From Gammaproteobacteria bacterium (GTDB lineage: Bacteria; Pseudomonadota; Gammaproteobacteria; Pseudomonadales; Azotimanducaceae): a DNA stretch of 64,000 nt. The stretch is from contig QJYB01000068.1 of NCBI GenBank assembly GCA_003247835.1, positions 37,674-101,673 on the forward strand, in the 5' to 3' direction. Within the stretch, counting starts at the first letter, position 1; each line of letters starts with the position of its first letter. The notes under the pieces were generated by a model, which saw nothing but the letters and a program-made list of their open reading frames with translations, was not told where the DNA came from and ran no database searches. The position numbers and the translations under genes are program-made. This document shows positions 34,583-43,148 of this stretch, piece by piece.

Positions 34583-35733
34583 TAGTCGCGGTCACCCGGC
34601 ATGAGTTGCCAGTTCCGGGGATTCAGTGATCCGGCTGGATCCACGTCGTAGGAAATTTCCATGTAGTTGTTCGTGCGTACGGGCAGCATCCCCGCCAGAC
34701 GGAACAGACCCCAGTGGCGCCAGCTCGGCGTGCCGAAAAATGCCAGACCGGAGCAGCCTGCCTCACGGGTGAGGCCGATGACACCCGACAGCAGGGCGCT
34801 CGCTGTACCGCGATCCTGATCCGGGACCGCGAACTCCGACAGCGTGGCACGAGTACCGGACAATCTCACAACCGCGTAGCCGAGCATCACGTCAGCCCGC
34901 CACAGCGCCAGCGCAGAGTAGGATTCCACAGGGTGATCGAGATAACGCCAGTTGAGGAACTTCCAGCTGTGCGGGCACCAGTATCCTGGGAACTGCATGG
35001 TGCCGAGAGTGAGAGCATCGTGCCCGCTCTCGAAACGTCGGATCGTTTCTATCCGGTAGTCGGCGTCCTGCTTGAGGGTGAGCAGGTGCCAGGCCGACAC
35101 CACACCGGAAAGGGCCTGGTTCGACAGCGAAGCGATTGAGGTGGGCAATGTGGAGCCTTCAGGATCCTGAATCACGCGAAGCGGCAGCAGAGCACCGGGC
35201 AGGCTGCCGAGGATCTTGTGCGCGGTTCCATCTTTGGCCGCGACCGCCCGCGAGCTGTCGTTGGGCCCGGAAATGGAGCACCGTTTTCCATGCCACGGAT
35301 GAGATCTGCGGACCGTGCGACGGATCGCCGAAAGTCCCTTGCGCTGCCACTCGGGAAGCGTCGCCGCATCTCCGCTGACCATCCCGGGTATTTCTTCCCA
35401 GCCGTGCCAGACGGGCCAGGGAAAGTTGGCACCCGTTTTCAGGATCCGGCCCGTTGCGCGCTCGACCACTATCCAGACCTGAGCCCGACCGTAAGGGTTC
35501 CGTCGATACAGCCAGTCGAACGCCTCGCGGGGACGACGTCTGCCGAACGCTGCGTCGACGCAGTCGAAGACCTGCTCGAGCTCATGCTCTTCAGCACGGC
35601 GGACGTCGAATCTCGGATCGGACGATTTCAGTCCGACCGGCAGACGCATGAACTCATCGTACGGGTCTTCCGGAATCCCGATGGACGTCCTTACCTCGGC
35701 GCGAGATTCAGAATCGCTCCGGATCGAACTCAT
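34576..35733 (-). CDS. GNAT family acetyltransferase, EPS-locus associated
   Basis: 385 residues from ATG 35733, which gives a 26-base overlap with the barrel gene. A GNAT core lies at residues 40-170 (FDVRRAEEHELEQVFDCVD, ATLPEWQRKGLSAIRRTV with the acetyl-CoA loop), and a second GNAT-like part follows near 300-360 (FAVPDQDRGTASALLSG). The double layout is larger than a simple GNAT. Such proteins in EPS loci acetylate or otherwise acylate sugar intermediates or carry a peptide-like function. It is the last gene of the minus-strand EPS operon. Function inferred from location. Confidence 0.75.
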   Translation of the reverse strand: MSSIRSDSESRAEVRTSIGIPEDPYDEFMRLPVGLKSSDPRFDVRRAEEHELEQVFDCVDAAFGRRRPREAFDWLYRRNPYGRAQVWIVVERATGRILKTGANFPWPVWHGWEEIPGMVSGDAATLPEWQRKGLSAIRRTVRRSHPWHGKRCSISGPNDSSRAVAAKDGTAHKILGSLPGALLPLRVIQDPEGSTLPTSIASLSNQALSGVVSAWHLLTLKQDADYRIETIRRFESGHDALTLGTMQFPGYWCPHSWKFLNWRYLDHPVESYSALALWRADVMLGYAVVRLSGTRATLSEFAVPDQDRGTASALLSGVIGLTREAGCSGLAFFGTPSWRHWGLFRLAGMLPVRTNNYMEISYDVDPAGSLNPRNWQLMPGDRDYH

Positions 35734-37171
35734 AACGCAACGCCAGCTCCACGACAAAAGTGTCCGCACTGGAGTTTCCAGGCGGCGCGTTTTTCCGATC
35801 GATAGTCCGGTATCGACCCTCCAGGCGGCCAAAGAGATTTCTGCTGAACGCGTAACTGCCTCCGATCAGAAAGGCATACGAATTCTGACGGCCCTGCCCG
35901 GTCGGGTTGAGGAATGCGTCGTCGCGCTCAGCAGCGTCATCCGGACCAGGCAGCAGCGTATAGTCGATCTGCAGCGCCTGGGTCAGCGCCTTGCGCTTCT
36001 CGAAGCGGACTTCCGCGTAGGTCGTCCAGCGACTTCCCGCGGGTTCGTAGTCCAGGCTCAGCGTCAGGTCATCCATGTTGTTCGCGAGCGATGAGCCGGA
36101 TATGGCGCTCGGTCGGCGACCTATGGCTGCCGAGAGCTGGAAATCCGACAGACCAACCGTGACACCCAGTCGGCCGTAGAACTCCACCGAATCGTATTTC
36201 AACCGGGTGTCGGTGAAATCCAGTGGATAGTCGAGCGACGGCCCCAGATCGTCGGCAGGAATCGGCGGCGCGGCAGGGTCTGTGTACACGCAGTTGCTCG
36301 CGATGGGCTGAACCTGCCCGTCGCCGGGGCTGCAGGCATTGATGTTTGCCCTGAACAGATCGTTTCCGACGAGCACACCCACGAAGGCAGGCGCCTCACT
36401 GAATGGTTGAGACTTCTGCTCGGTCTCGACGTGGGCCGGGCCTCCTTCGAAAGTGAGTGTCGTTCTGCTCGTGATTCGAAAAGTCCACAGCAGCATGCCG
36501 CCCAGATAGTCGCTCTGCGCCGCGAGGCGGTTCGGGGTCGGCAGGAAGTCCTGGTTGACGAATCGAATCCCTACGCCCAGATCATGGCGTTCCGAAAGCG
36601 TGTAGCTGAGAGAACCCAACAGCCCCCAGGAGTCGCTGTCACTGCGGGTGGTGTTGTTCTTGAAATCCACGGACTGCTGATCGACGGTCACGTTCAACGC
36701 CCACTTCCGGCTCAGCTCATGGTCGAGGGCGAGCGACATGTTGTTACGGTGGTACTGGTTCTTTCTTACGTCGATACCCGTGTCTCCCGCCTGAAAGTCA
36801 TCCCGATCGAGCTGCAGGATGTTGACGTATCGATACTGCTGATCGAAGCTCAGCGTGGTTCTCGGACTGATGTCGTAACCGAGACGCAGCCTTTCACGGT
36901 GCTGGAATCCGCTGTCATCCGTCTGCTTGGTGTAGTAGTCATACCAACCCCGATAGTTGAGCCGATAGTGGAATCGCTGTTCCGGATCGCCGCGCAGCTC
37001 CAGATCGGGTCCGACACGAAGGATGACATCGTCGACGGCATCCCCATTGTTCAACGTGTAGATATTTGAGTTGTAGAGCGTTGCCGTTTCCACGCCGGCG
37101 TGGAACTCCGACGCCTCGGCGAGCCCTGCCAGAAGCCAGCCGACGATGATGATGAACAACCGGGCAGGCAT
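35708..37171 (-). CDS. Outer-membrane beta-barrel protein of the EPS locus
   Basis: 487 residues from ATG 37171, with GGAG 8 bases before it; GTG 37180 would lie too close to that site. A signal peptide (LFIIIVGWLLAGLAEA) precedes many amphipathic alternating strands such as FHYRLNYRGWYDYYT, RTTLSFDQQYRYVN and YAFLIGGSYAFSRN, and the last residue is Phe, as usual for BAM-dependent barrels. It resembles the EpsL/PEP-CTERM-locus porin-like proteins that may help export the polymer. The polymer-specific role is inferred from its place between the Wza-type and GNAT genes. Confidence 0.85.
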   Translation of the reverse strand: MPARLFIIIVGWLLAGLAEASEFHAGVETATLYNSNIYTLNNGDAVDDVILRVGPDLELRGDPEQRFHYRLNYRGWYDYYTKQTDDSGFQHRERLRLGYDISPRTTLSFDQQYRYVNILQLDRDDFQAGDTGIDVRKNQYHRNNMSLALDHELSRKWALNVTVDQQSVDFKNNTTRSDSDSWGLLGSLSYTLSERHDLGVGIRFVNQDFLPTPNRLAAQSDYLGGMLLWTFRITSRTTLTFEGGPAHVETEQKSQPFSEAPAFVGVLVGNDLFRANINACSPGDGQVQPIASNCVYTDPAAPPIPADDLGPSLDYPLDFTDTRLKYDSVEFYGRLGVTVGLSDFQLSAAIGRRPSAISGSSLANNMDDLTLSLDYEPAGSRWTTYAEVRFEKRKALTQALQIDYTLLPGPDDAAERDDAFLNPTGQGRQNSYAFLIGGSYAFSRNLFGRLEGRYRTIDRKNAPPGNSSADTFVVELALRYEFDPERF

Positions 37172-37176
37172 GCGTG

Positions 37177-37806
37177 TCACTCCGGAACGACGATGGTGTC
37201 GCCAGGCATGAGCAGAAAGTTGCTGCCTGGCGCTCGGCCGTTGACAAAGCTCGTGTAGTCGAAGGAGAGCTCCGTTTCTCCACCCGCCGACTTGCGCAGA
37301 ACCTTGATCCTGGATTTCTTGGCAAACGGGGTGAATCCACCCATCTCGGCAATAGCATCCAGCACCCGCATGTCATGACGGAGCTCCAGCACGCCGGAAC
37401 GCTGGATACCACCACCAATGACGCTCACCACCTGACTGCGCATTTCCAGCACAGCCACATCCACCATCGGATCAGTGACATATGCTGCCAGCGACCCTTC
37501 GAGAAACGCGGCCAGTTCCTCCGGGGTGCGGCCCTCGGCCAGTACGTCGCCCACCAGCGGCACGGAGATTCGGCCATCGGTCCGCACCAGTGCGGTGCCG
37601 GACAACTCCGGCTGCTCCCAGACGCGGATGTCGAGTAGATCGGGAACGCCGATCCGATAGATCTCGTCGGTCCCCGGCGCAGAGGTATCCTGGGCATGAA
37701 GCCAGCTCGGCGCAGACAGACCGGCGAACAGCCCCATGATCAGAAGTACTCCCCGAAGCGTGTTCCATCGCTGGCCACTCTGGTTCATATGTATGCGTGC
37801 ACTCAT
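37177..37806 (-). CDS. Wza/GumB-type polysaccharide export protein
   Basis: 209 residues from ATG 37806, which overlaps the upstream deacetylase stop by 4 bases. A signal peptide (TLRGVLLIMGLFAGLSA, cleavage after LHAQ) leads to the polysaccharide-export domain (YRIGVPDLLDIRVWEQPELS, VRTDGRISVPLVGDV) and a SLBB domain (VSVIGGGIQRSGVLEL, MRVLDAIAEMGGF). No lipobox cysteine is seen, unlike Wza, so it may be a soluble or barrel-supported type paired with the adjacent outer-membrane barrel. This is shorter than E. coli Wza. Confidence 0.9.
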   Translation of the reverse strand: MSARIHMNQSGQRWNTLRGVLLIMGLFAGLSAPSWLHAQDTSAPGTDEIYRIGVPDLLDIRVWEQPELSGTALVRTDGRISVPLVGDVLAEGRTPEELAAFLEGSLAAYVTDPMVDVAVLEMRSQVVSVIGGGIQRSGVLELRHDMRVLDAIAEMGGFTPFAKKSRIKVLRKSAGGETELSFDYTSFVNGRAPGSNFLLMPGDTIVVPE

Positions 37807-38837
37807 GCCCGTAGTCTTCCTCTGATCGTGCTCAATGCGCCGCCCGCAAGCGACAGGCTCGGTCGCAGCTGGGCCCGATAGAGGCCCATGCCATATCTCA
37901 GAACCGGCAGACGCCTGAGCTCGTGGATGTTGGCCAGCGGCATCCGATTCAATCCCCGCGATCCACCGAAGCAGAGCACGTACCCGGCCTCCCGTGCGGC
38001 CAGGCGGACCGCTTCATTGGCCGCATTGGCGGGATAGGCCAGAGTCGCCGGTGCAGCGTGCTCACCCAGCTCTTCATTCAATCTCGACTGGGACTCCTTC
38101 AGGTCTCGTGCCAGTGCTTCCGGTTCGAGGCGCGTCAGCAGCGCATGATCCCGGCTGTGAGAACAGAGGCTGACACCTTCCGCCGCAAGAACGCGAAGCT
38201 CGTCCCAGCTCAGTACGCGGTTCAGCTCGGGCAGCTCCGCCAGGGTGCTGATCTGATCCTCCACCCAGGCCATGGCCTGGACGTGAGGCAGGGTCTTGAC
38301 GTGGTTACGCATCCGTTTGTACGCCTGACGACGTAACTCGGGTGTCGTCAGCATCAGCGCTCCGAGTTCGGGCAGGTTCAACTGGGTGCAGCTCGTACGG
38401 CTGATCGCAGCGTGCAGGCGATCCCACCAGAATCCCTGCCGCTGACCATCCGGAAAAGCCGTCGGAACGAACAGCACGGCAGGAATGCCGAGCTCCTTCA
38501 TGACAGGCCACGCGTTGCTCGCGAAATCACGATATCCATCGTCGAACGTCACCAGCACGGCCCGGCGCGGGAGCTGCCCGCCACTCTGCTGCGCGGCAAT
38601 GACTTCATCCAGAGAAACCGGCGAGTACCGTTCTGCCAGGAGCGACATCTCCGCTCGGAACGCATCCGGTGTCGAGCTGATCAGCCCGGGCTCGAGGTCC
38701 GGCTCGTCGTCAGGCTCGGCAACCCGGTGATAGGTGAGGATGCGCAATCGACCGGTATTGCGCTCGGCGGATTCCAGGAGCGAGAACAGTCCCGTGGTCT
38801 CCAGCGGATCGAGGATGCCTTCGATCAGTCGCCTCAT
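37803..38837 (-). CDS. Polysaccharide deacetylase (NodB/CE4 domain)
   Basis: 344 residues. LRILTYHRVAE and VLVTFDDGYRDFASNA carry the metal-binding Asp-Asp-His-type motifs of the CE4 family, and SHSRDHALLTRLE supplies the further His. It could remove N-acetyl groups from the polymer or from lipid-linked sugars in the periplasm or cytoplasm; no signal peptide is seen, so cytoplasmic or membrane-associated. It overlaps its neighbours by 4 bases on each side, so it is in a tight operon. Confidence 0.88.
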   Translation of the reverse strand: MRRLIEGILDPLETTGLFSLLESAERNTGRLRILTYHRVAEPDDEPDLEPGLISSTPDAFRAEMSLLAERYSPVSLDEVIAAQQSGGQLPRRAVLVTFDDGYRDFASNAWPVMKELGIPAVLFVPTAFPDGQRQGFWWDRLHAAISRTSCTQLNLPELGALMLTTPELRRQAYKRMRNHVKTLPHVQAMAWVEDQISTLAELPELNRVLSWDELRVLAAEGVSLCSHSRDHALLTRLEPEALARDLKESQSRLNEELGEHAAPATLAYPANAANEAVRLAAREAGYVLCFGGSRGLNRMPLANIHELRRLPVLRYGMGLYRAQLRPSLSLAGGALSTIRGRLRA

Positions 38838-40255
38838 TCGCCGGTTCCGGCTGCACTCAGGTGCCGGTTGGTCCCGAACCAGTCCGAATGCCGGGACCGG
38901 TAGCCGATCACCGCCCAGAACATGCCGATGAGCAGACCGATCGCACCGCAGACGCCCAGCACCAGCGGCGGATTCGGCCAGGTCGGGCCCAGAGGCTGAA
39001 CCGGCTCGGCAATAATGCGCGCGGTCACCCCGACCTCACCCGTTTCAGCCAGGCGCGTGAACAGCCGCTGGTCCAGCAGCGCCCGGCGTCGCTGCTCCAT
39101 GATCGACTTCGTCTGCGCCAGCTCGTCCATGATCAGCTGCTCTGAGCGGCCGAGGCGTTCAGCCTCGGCGAGCTCTTCATTGGCCTGGTCGAGGCCGGCC
39201 GTCAGCGCGGCCTCCACACCTTTCAACGCCTCCAGTTCCTTGCGCTGGGTCTGGGGAGTCGCACGGGTCGTATCGGCCAGCTGCTTGCGGAGCAGGCTGA
39301 CCTGTCGTTCCGCTGCAACCCGGGACGGATGATTCGGCTGCAGGGTCTGCTGCAGACCGGCCACCTCTGTTTCCGCCTGATACAGCCGATCCTGAAGCGC
39401 ACGAATGGCCGAGTCGTTGCCGGTCACGGTGGCACTGCCGGCAAGCAGCTGATTCTCCAGCGCGTAGCGTTGCGCGCGAACGTCCAGCAGCTGCTGATAC
39501 TGGTTGCGAATGTTCTGATTTCTGGCATCGAGCACGTCCTCGGCGCTACCACCGTTGAAATACTCCCGACGCGCTTCCCGCAAACGATCTTCAAGGTGCT
39601 CGACTTCCGCCACCAGCGCGGCGTATTCCGCTTCCTTAACGTCCAGGCGCTCAGACTGGCTTCGCCGTTCGTCTTCGATGAGTCGCCGCTGATGCGCATC
39701 GACGGTCGCTCGCAGCAGTTTTTCTCCATACACCGGATCGGGGCCGACGTAGCTCAGTGCAACGACCTGCGTGCCCGAGACCGGGCTAGCCTGCAGGGCT
39801 TCCATGGCGGCTGCTACCGGATCTTCTTCGTCCGCCGGGGGTTCGACCTGTGCCACCGCATCGGCTATCACGGAGTGGCTCTGCATGATCTCCGCCTGTG
39901 TTGCGATGAAGGCTGAACCGCCGCGTCCGTTGTTGAGCGTGCTCTCGAGCGTGTCCTGCTGGTCGAGCACCACTTGCGTGGTGACCGTGTACAGCGGCGT
40001 GGCGACGAGCAGGACCAGCAGGCCCACGACGACACCTGCCGCCAGGCAGGAGGCGACGAGTTTCTTCCGCTCCAGTACTGCCTGCACGATTTCGGCAAAT
40101 CCGATTTCCATTCCGCCATGTGCAGACCTGCCGGCCTGATCTTCCGCGTAGAGCGACAGCACCTGCCGTACGCCTGCCTGGGTGAGCTCCAGGCGCACCT
40201 CCGGGGCAGACATGTCCCTGCCATTGGACTCACTGGGTAGATTGGAATCGGTCAT
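38834..40255 (-). CDS. Wzz/GumC-type chain-length determinant
   Basis: 473 residues from ATG 40255. A first transmembrane helix (LVASCLAAGVVVGLLVLLVA) and a second near 435-455 (PPLVLGVCGAIGLLIGMFW) flank a large periplasmic coiled-coil segment (AALVAEVEHLEDRLREARRE, LQDRLYQAETEVAGLQQTLQ). The layout is that of polysaccharide copolymerases. No C-terminal tyrosine kinase domain is fused, and I see no separate kinase gene in this locus. It is the first gene of the minus-strand EPS operon. Confidence 0.92.
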   Translation of the reverse strand: MTDSNLPSESNGRDMSAPEVRLELTQAGVRQVLSLYAEDQAGRSAHGGMEIGFAEIVQAVLERKKLVASCLAAGVVVGLLVLLVATPLYTVTTQVVLDQQDTLESTLNNGRGGSAFIATQAEIMQSHSVIADAVAQVEPPADEEDPVAAAMEALQASPVSGTQVVALSYVGPDPVYGEKLLRATVDAHQRRLIEDERRSQSERLDVKEAEYAALVAEVEHLEDRLREARREYFNGGSAEDVLDARNQNIRNQYQQLLDVRAQRYALENQLLAGSATVTGNDSAIRALQDRLYQAETEVAGLQQTLQPNHPSRVAAERQVSLLRKQLADTTRATPQTQRKELEALKGVEAALTAGLDQANEELAEAERLGRSEQLIMDELAQTKSIMEQRRRALLDQRLFTRLAETGEVGVTARIIAEPVQPLGPTWPNPPLVLGVCGAIGLLIGMFWAVIGYRSRHSDWFGTNRHLSAAGTGE

Positions 40256-40484
40256 CTTCTTGGTCCGTTCAGGAGCGTGCCCGGCCACAGCGGCCAATGG
40301 CAGAGCGCACAACCCATCCCCACGGAAACTGCCATGGGAGAGACCCTGCACACGCACTCGAGCAGTTTACAGAACCAGCCTGTGTTCGGTGTGTGAACGC
40401 CTTGTATATAGGGCTAGGCGCGGTTGCGGCGGTTGATATGCTGTGCAGTCGGTCGGGACAACACCAAGCGTCGGTATCGAGGAC
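40256..40484. promoter_or_regulatory. Divergent control region of the EPS locus
   Basis: About 230 bases separate the two EPS operons. TATATA (40405-40410, plus strand) could be a -10 element and GTTC/GAAC-type inverted arms lie around 40371-40396. I see no strong -35, no sigma-54 motif and no open frame that I can support. The position makes it the likely switch for both operons. Confidence 0.4.
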
Positions 40485-41138
40485 ATGACGGCATTCATTC
40501 CAGCCCCGCTGCAGAAGCGACAGCCGGCACCGCCTCCGAGCGTCTATCACGAGCAGAAACGGTTGTTTGATCTGCTCGCCGTCATCGCGAGCCTGCCGGT
40601 GACGCTACCCCTGCTGGCGCTGTGCGCCGTCGCGGTAAAGTTGTCCAGCCCCGGCCCGGTCCTGTTCCGTCAGACACGCACCGGCATGCACGGTCGGCCG
40701 TTTTCCATGCTCAAGTTCCGCTCCATGGTGAACAACGCCAGTGACCTCAAGGAAGGGCTGAAGGCCGACAGAGGTATGGACGGCCCGGATTTCAAGCTCA
40801 GGGAAGATCCCCGGGTCACCCGAGTCGGCGCACTGCTCAGAAAGACGAGCCTCGACGAGCTTCCTCAGCTCTGGAACGTTCTTCGCGGTGACATGAGTCT
40901 GGTAGGGCCGCGACCGACGTCGTTCGGACCGGATTCCTATGCGCTCTGGCATACCGAGCGTCTGGAGGCAAAACCGGGCCTGACAGGACTCTGGCAGGTG
41001 GAGAAACGTGGCGATCTGGACTTCGACGAGCGGGCCCGCCTGGACATCGCCTACCTGCGCCATCGAAGCCTGCGCCTCGATCTATGGATCTTTCTGCGCA
41101 CCATCCCCGCCGTGCTGCAGAGACAGGGAGCCTACTGA
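40485..41138 (+). CDS. Initiating sugar-phosphate transferase (PHPT family)
   Basis: 217 residues from ATG 40485, with GAGGAC before it. One N-terminal helix (LLAVIASLPVTLPLLALCAV) and the family motifs KFRSM, DELPQLWNVLRGDMSLVGPRP and the C-terminal YLRHRSLRLDLWIF are clear. It attaches the first sugar phosphate to undecaprenyl phosphate, starting repeat-unit synthesis. It is the small (short) form without the extra N-terminal helices of WcaJ. It leads the plus-strand EPS operon. Confidence 0.94.
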   Translation: MTAFIPAPLQKRQPAPPPSVYHEQKRLFDLLAVIASLPVTLPLLALCAVAVKLSSPGPVLFRQTRTGMHGRPFSMLKFRSMVNNASDLKEGLKADRGMDGPDFKLREDPRVTRVGALLRKTSLDELPQLWNVLRGDMSLVGPRPTSFGPDSYALWHTERLEAKPGLTGLWQVEKRGDLDFDERARLDIAYLRHRSLRLDLWIFLRTIPAVLQRQGAY

Positions 41139-41145
41139 GAGGGCC

Positions 41146-41901
41146 ATGCTCTTACTAGCTGACCGGTTCACACTCTGGCTCGGATGGATCGTCCTGGCCT
41201 CCCTGTTCTTTTCCGCAGTGCCTGTCGGACCTTTCGGCCTGGCGGGATGGATTGGCGCCATGGGTCCACTGCTGCATCGGATCTTTCCGAACATCGGTCT
41301 GAGAAGAATGGCCATCTCGGGACTCGTCGCCATCGGCCTGGTTCTGTTCGCCTCCGGCATCGAGACCTGGCTGGATCTGGCGTTGCCACCCGCCGTCTAC
41401 CTGTTCGGCCTGCTGCTGGCGCCGGTGCCGATAGCAGGCCTCACGGGAGCGCAGCGCAACGCGACCCCGACGTCGGACGATGCCTTCCAGCTCGCTCTGG
41501 CCAGGGAGGTCGGCCGGGCACGCCGCTATGAGCGTCCCCTGACGTTGATCTCGGCGGCCTGTGAGGGAGCTGGCGATCTGGCCACGCTCGACGAGGTCAT
41601 CGCTTCTCAGGTGCACGTCTATGCCCAACAGTTCCGGCTGGGAGATCGTATTCTGGTGATCGTTCCGGAGCTCGACGCGACATCCTATCCGGCCCTCGAG
41701 CAGCGGCTTCTGGAATCCGCGAGATCACATCATCTGAAAGCGATCGAGCTGGGATCTGCCAGCTTTCCCCAGGGCGAATGCACGGCTTCCGGGTTGGTCG
41801 AAATGGCGGAAGCGACGTGCAGGCACCACGACCTGAGGCCCTACGCCGATGCACCGCGGAACAGACGAGCTGCTGACGACCTCAGTCTGCCCCAGTCATG
41901 A
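41146..41901 (+). CDS. Membrane protein with degenerate GGDEF-like domain
   Basis: 251 residues from ATG 41146 with GAGAGGGCC before it. Three to four transmembrane helices fill residues 1-95. From about 110 comes a domain with GGDEF-domain order: FQLALAREVGRARRYERPLTL (alpha1-beta1), QFRLGDRILVIVPELDA in place of the GGDEF strand hairpin, and IELGSASFPQGECTASGLVE matching the usual SIGVASFP-type strand and its following helix. The catalytic GG(D/E)EF is replaced by LGDRI and no RxxD I-site is visible five residues before it. It cannot be a cyclase, but may be a regulator or scaffold of EPS synthesis, by analogy to PelD. Coupled by 4 bases to the GT4 gene. Confidence 0.7.
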   Translation: MLLLADRFTLWLGWIVLASLFFSAVPVGPFGLAGWIGAMGPLLHRIFPNIGLRRMAISGLVAIGLVLFASGIETWLDLALPPAVYLFGLLLAPVPIAGLTGAQRNATPTSDDAFQLALAREVGRARRYERPLTLISAACEGAGDLATLDEVIASQVHVYAQQFRLGDRILVIVPELDATSYPALEQRLLESARSHHLKAIELGSASFPQGECTASGLVEMAEATCRHHDLRPYADAPRNRRAADDLSLPQS

Positions 41902-43148
41902 GCAGCACGGACGGCTCTCCCGCGCCGCCCGTGGCATACGTCATGTCGCGTTTTCCGAAACTGACCGAGACATTCGTTCTCGACGAGATCCTCGAGATGG
42001 AGCGACAGGGGACTCCCGTGGAAATCTTTCCTCTGTGGCGCGAACACGAGGACGTGATACATCCCTCAGTGGTCAAGCTGGTGCCAAGAGCACACTTTCT
42101 GCCGGGCCTGAATCTGGAGATCGCCAGAGACGTGGGCTACTGGCTGTTCAACCGCCCCGGCAGGCTGCTCGGCGCGCTTGCAGCGGTGATTCACGACAAC
42201 CTGACCAGCATGCGGTACCTCGCCGGTGCGCTGGCGGCATTTCCGAAGGCCTGCACCATGGCGAGACGCATGCAGTCGCTGGGTGTCCGTCACGTTCATG
42301 CACACTTCGCGAGTCATCCTGCGGCCGTTGCTTTTGTCATCAACCGCATCACGGCTCTGCCGTTCAGCTTCACCGCGCACGGATCGGACCTGCACCGCGA
42401 ACAGGCCATGCTCGGCCGCAAAGTCACTGCGGCAAAGTTCGTCGTCGCCATATCGGACTACAACCGCCGCTTCATTCTCGAGCATGTCGGCCAGGAGAGT
42501 GCCGGCAGGATCACCGTCATTCACTGCGGCGTGCAGCCCGATGCATTTCCCCGTGCCGATGTCACGTCAGACAGGCTCCGTATCATCTGCATCGGGACCC
42601 TGCACGAGGTCAAAGGGCAAAGCCATCTACTCAGAGCATGCCAGGGCCTGGCGGCCGCTTCCGTCGACTGGGAGTGCCACCTCGTCGGTGACGGTCCGGA
42701 TCGCGGGGATCTCGTGACTCTCGCTCGGGAACTCGGTATCTCGGACAGAGTGTGTTTTCATGGCAGCCGGACCCAGGAGCAGGTTCGAGCGTTGCTGCGC
42801 ACGATGACTACGGCCTGCGCGCCCAGCGTGCCTACGGCCAGCGGGCGACGGGAAGGCATACCCGTGGCGCTGATCGAGGCCGGCGCCTGCGGGTTGCCGC
42901 TGGTGGCGAGCAGACTCTCGGGCATTCCGGAGCTGGTCGAGGACGGGGTTACCGGATTGCTCGTGGAACCCGGCGACAACATCGCTCTGACCGACGCGCT
43001 CCGCCGGCTCGCAGGCGATCGCATGCTGCGACAGGCGCTGGGCCAGCGCGCCAGAGATCGAGTGTGCGGGCAGTTCTCACTGACGGCCAGCGTCCGTTCT
43101 CTGCGTCGGGCGATCTCCGGCGAGGCGGTTTCATGCTCCTCCTCATGA
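41898..43148 (+). CDS. Glycosyltransferase family 4 (GT-B)
   Basis: 416 residues. The N-domain starts YVMSRFPKLTETFVLDEI; the C-domain has IICIGTLHEVKGQSHLL, HGSRTQEQV and the EGIPVALIEAGACGLPLVAS nucleotide-sugar loop with the EX7E pair. It should transfer a sugar onto the growing lipid-linked repeat unit in the cytoplasm. Donor and linkage cannot be read from the sequence. The ATG overlaps the preceding stop by 4 bases, and the GT2 gene begins 16 bases before its end. Confidence 0.92.
   Translation: MSSTDGSPAPPVAYVMSRFPKLTETFVLDEILEMERQGTPVEIFPLWREHEDVIHPSVVKLVPRAHFLPGLNLEIARDVGYWLFNRPGRLLGALAAVIHDNLTSMRYLAGALAAFPKACTMARRMQSLGVRHVHAHFASHPAAVAFVINRITALPFSFTAHGSDLHREQAMLGRKVTAAKFVVAISDYNRRFILEHVGQESAGRITVIHCGVQPDAFPRADVTSDRLRIICIGTLHEVKGQSHLLRACQGLAAASVDWECHLVGDGPDRGDLVTLARELGISDRVCFHGSRTQEQVRALLRTMTTACAPSVPTASGRREGIPVALIEAGACGLPLVASRLSGIPELVEDGVTGLLVEPGDNIALTDALRRLAGDRMLRQALGQRARDRVCGQFSLTASVRSLRRAISGEAVSCSSS

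Noticed and set aside
37172..37180. GTG 37180 as start of the outer-membrane barrel
   Set aside because: The GGAG site overlaps or directly abuts this GTG, whereas ATG 37171 is correctly spaced.
40371..40396. GAAC/GTTC inverted arms in the EPS control region as a defined operator
   Set aside because: The arms are only 4 bases and occur by chance often; kept only as a comment in the control-region entry.
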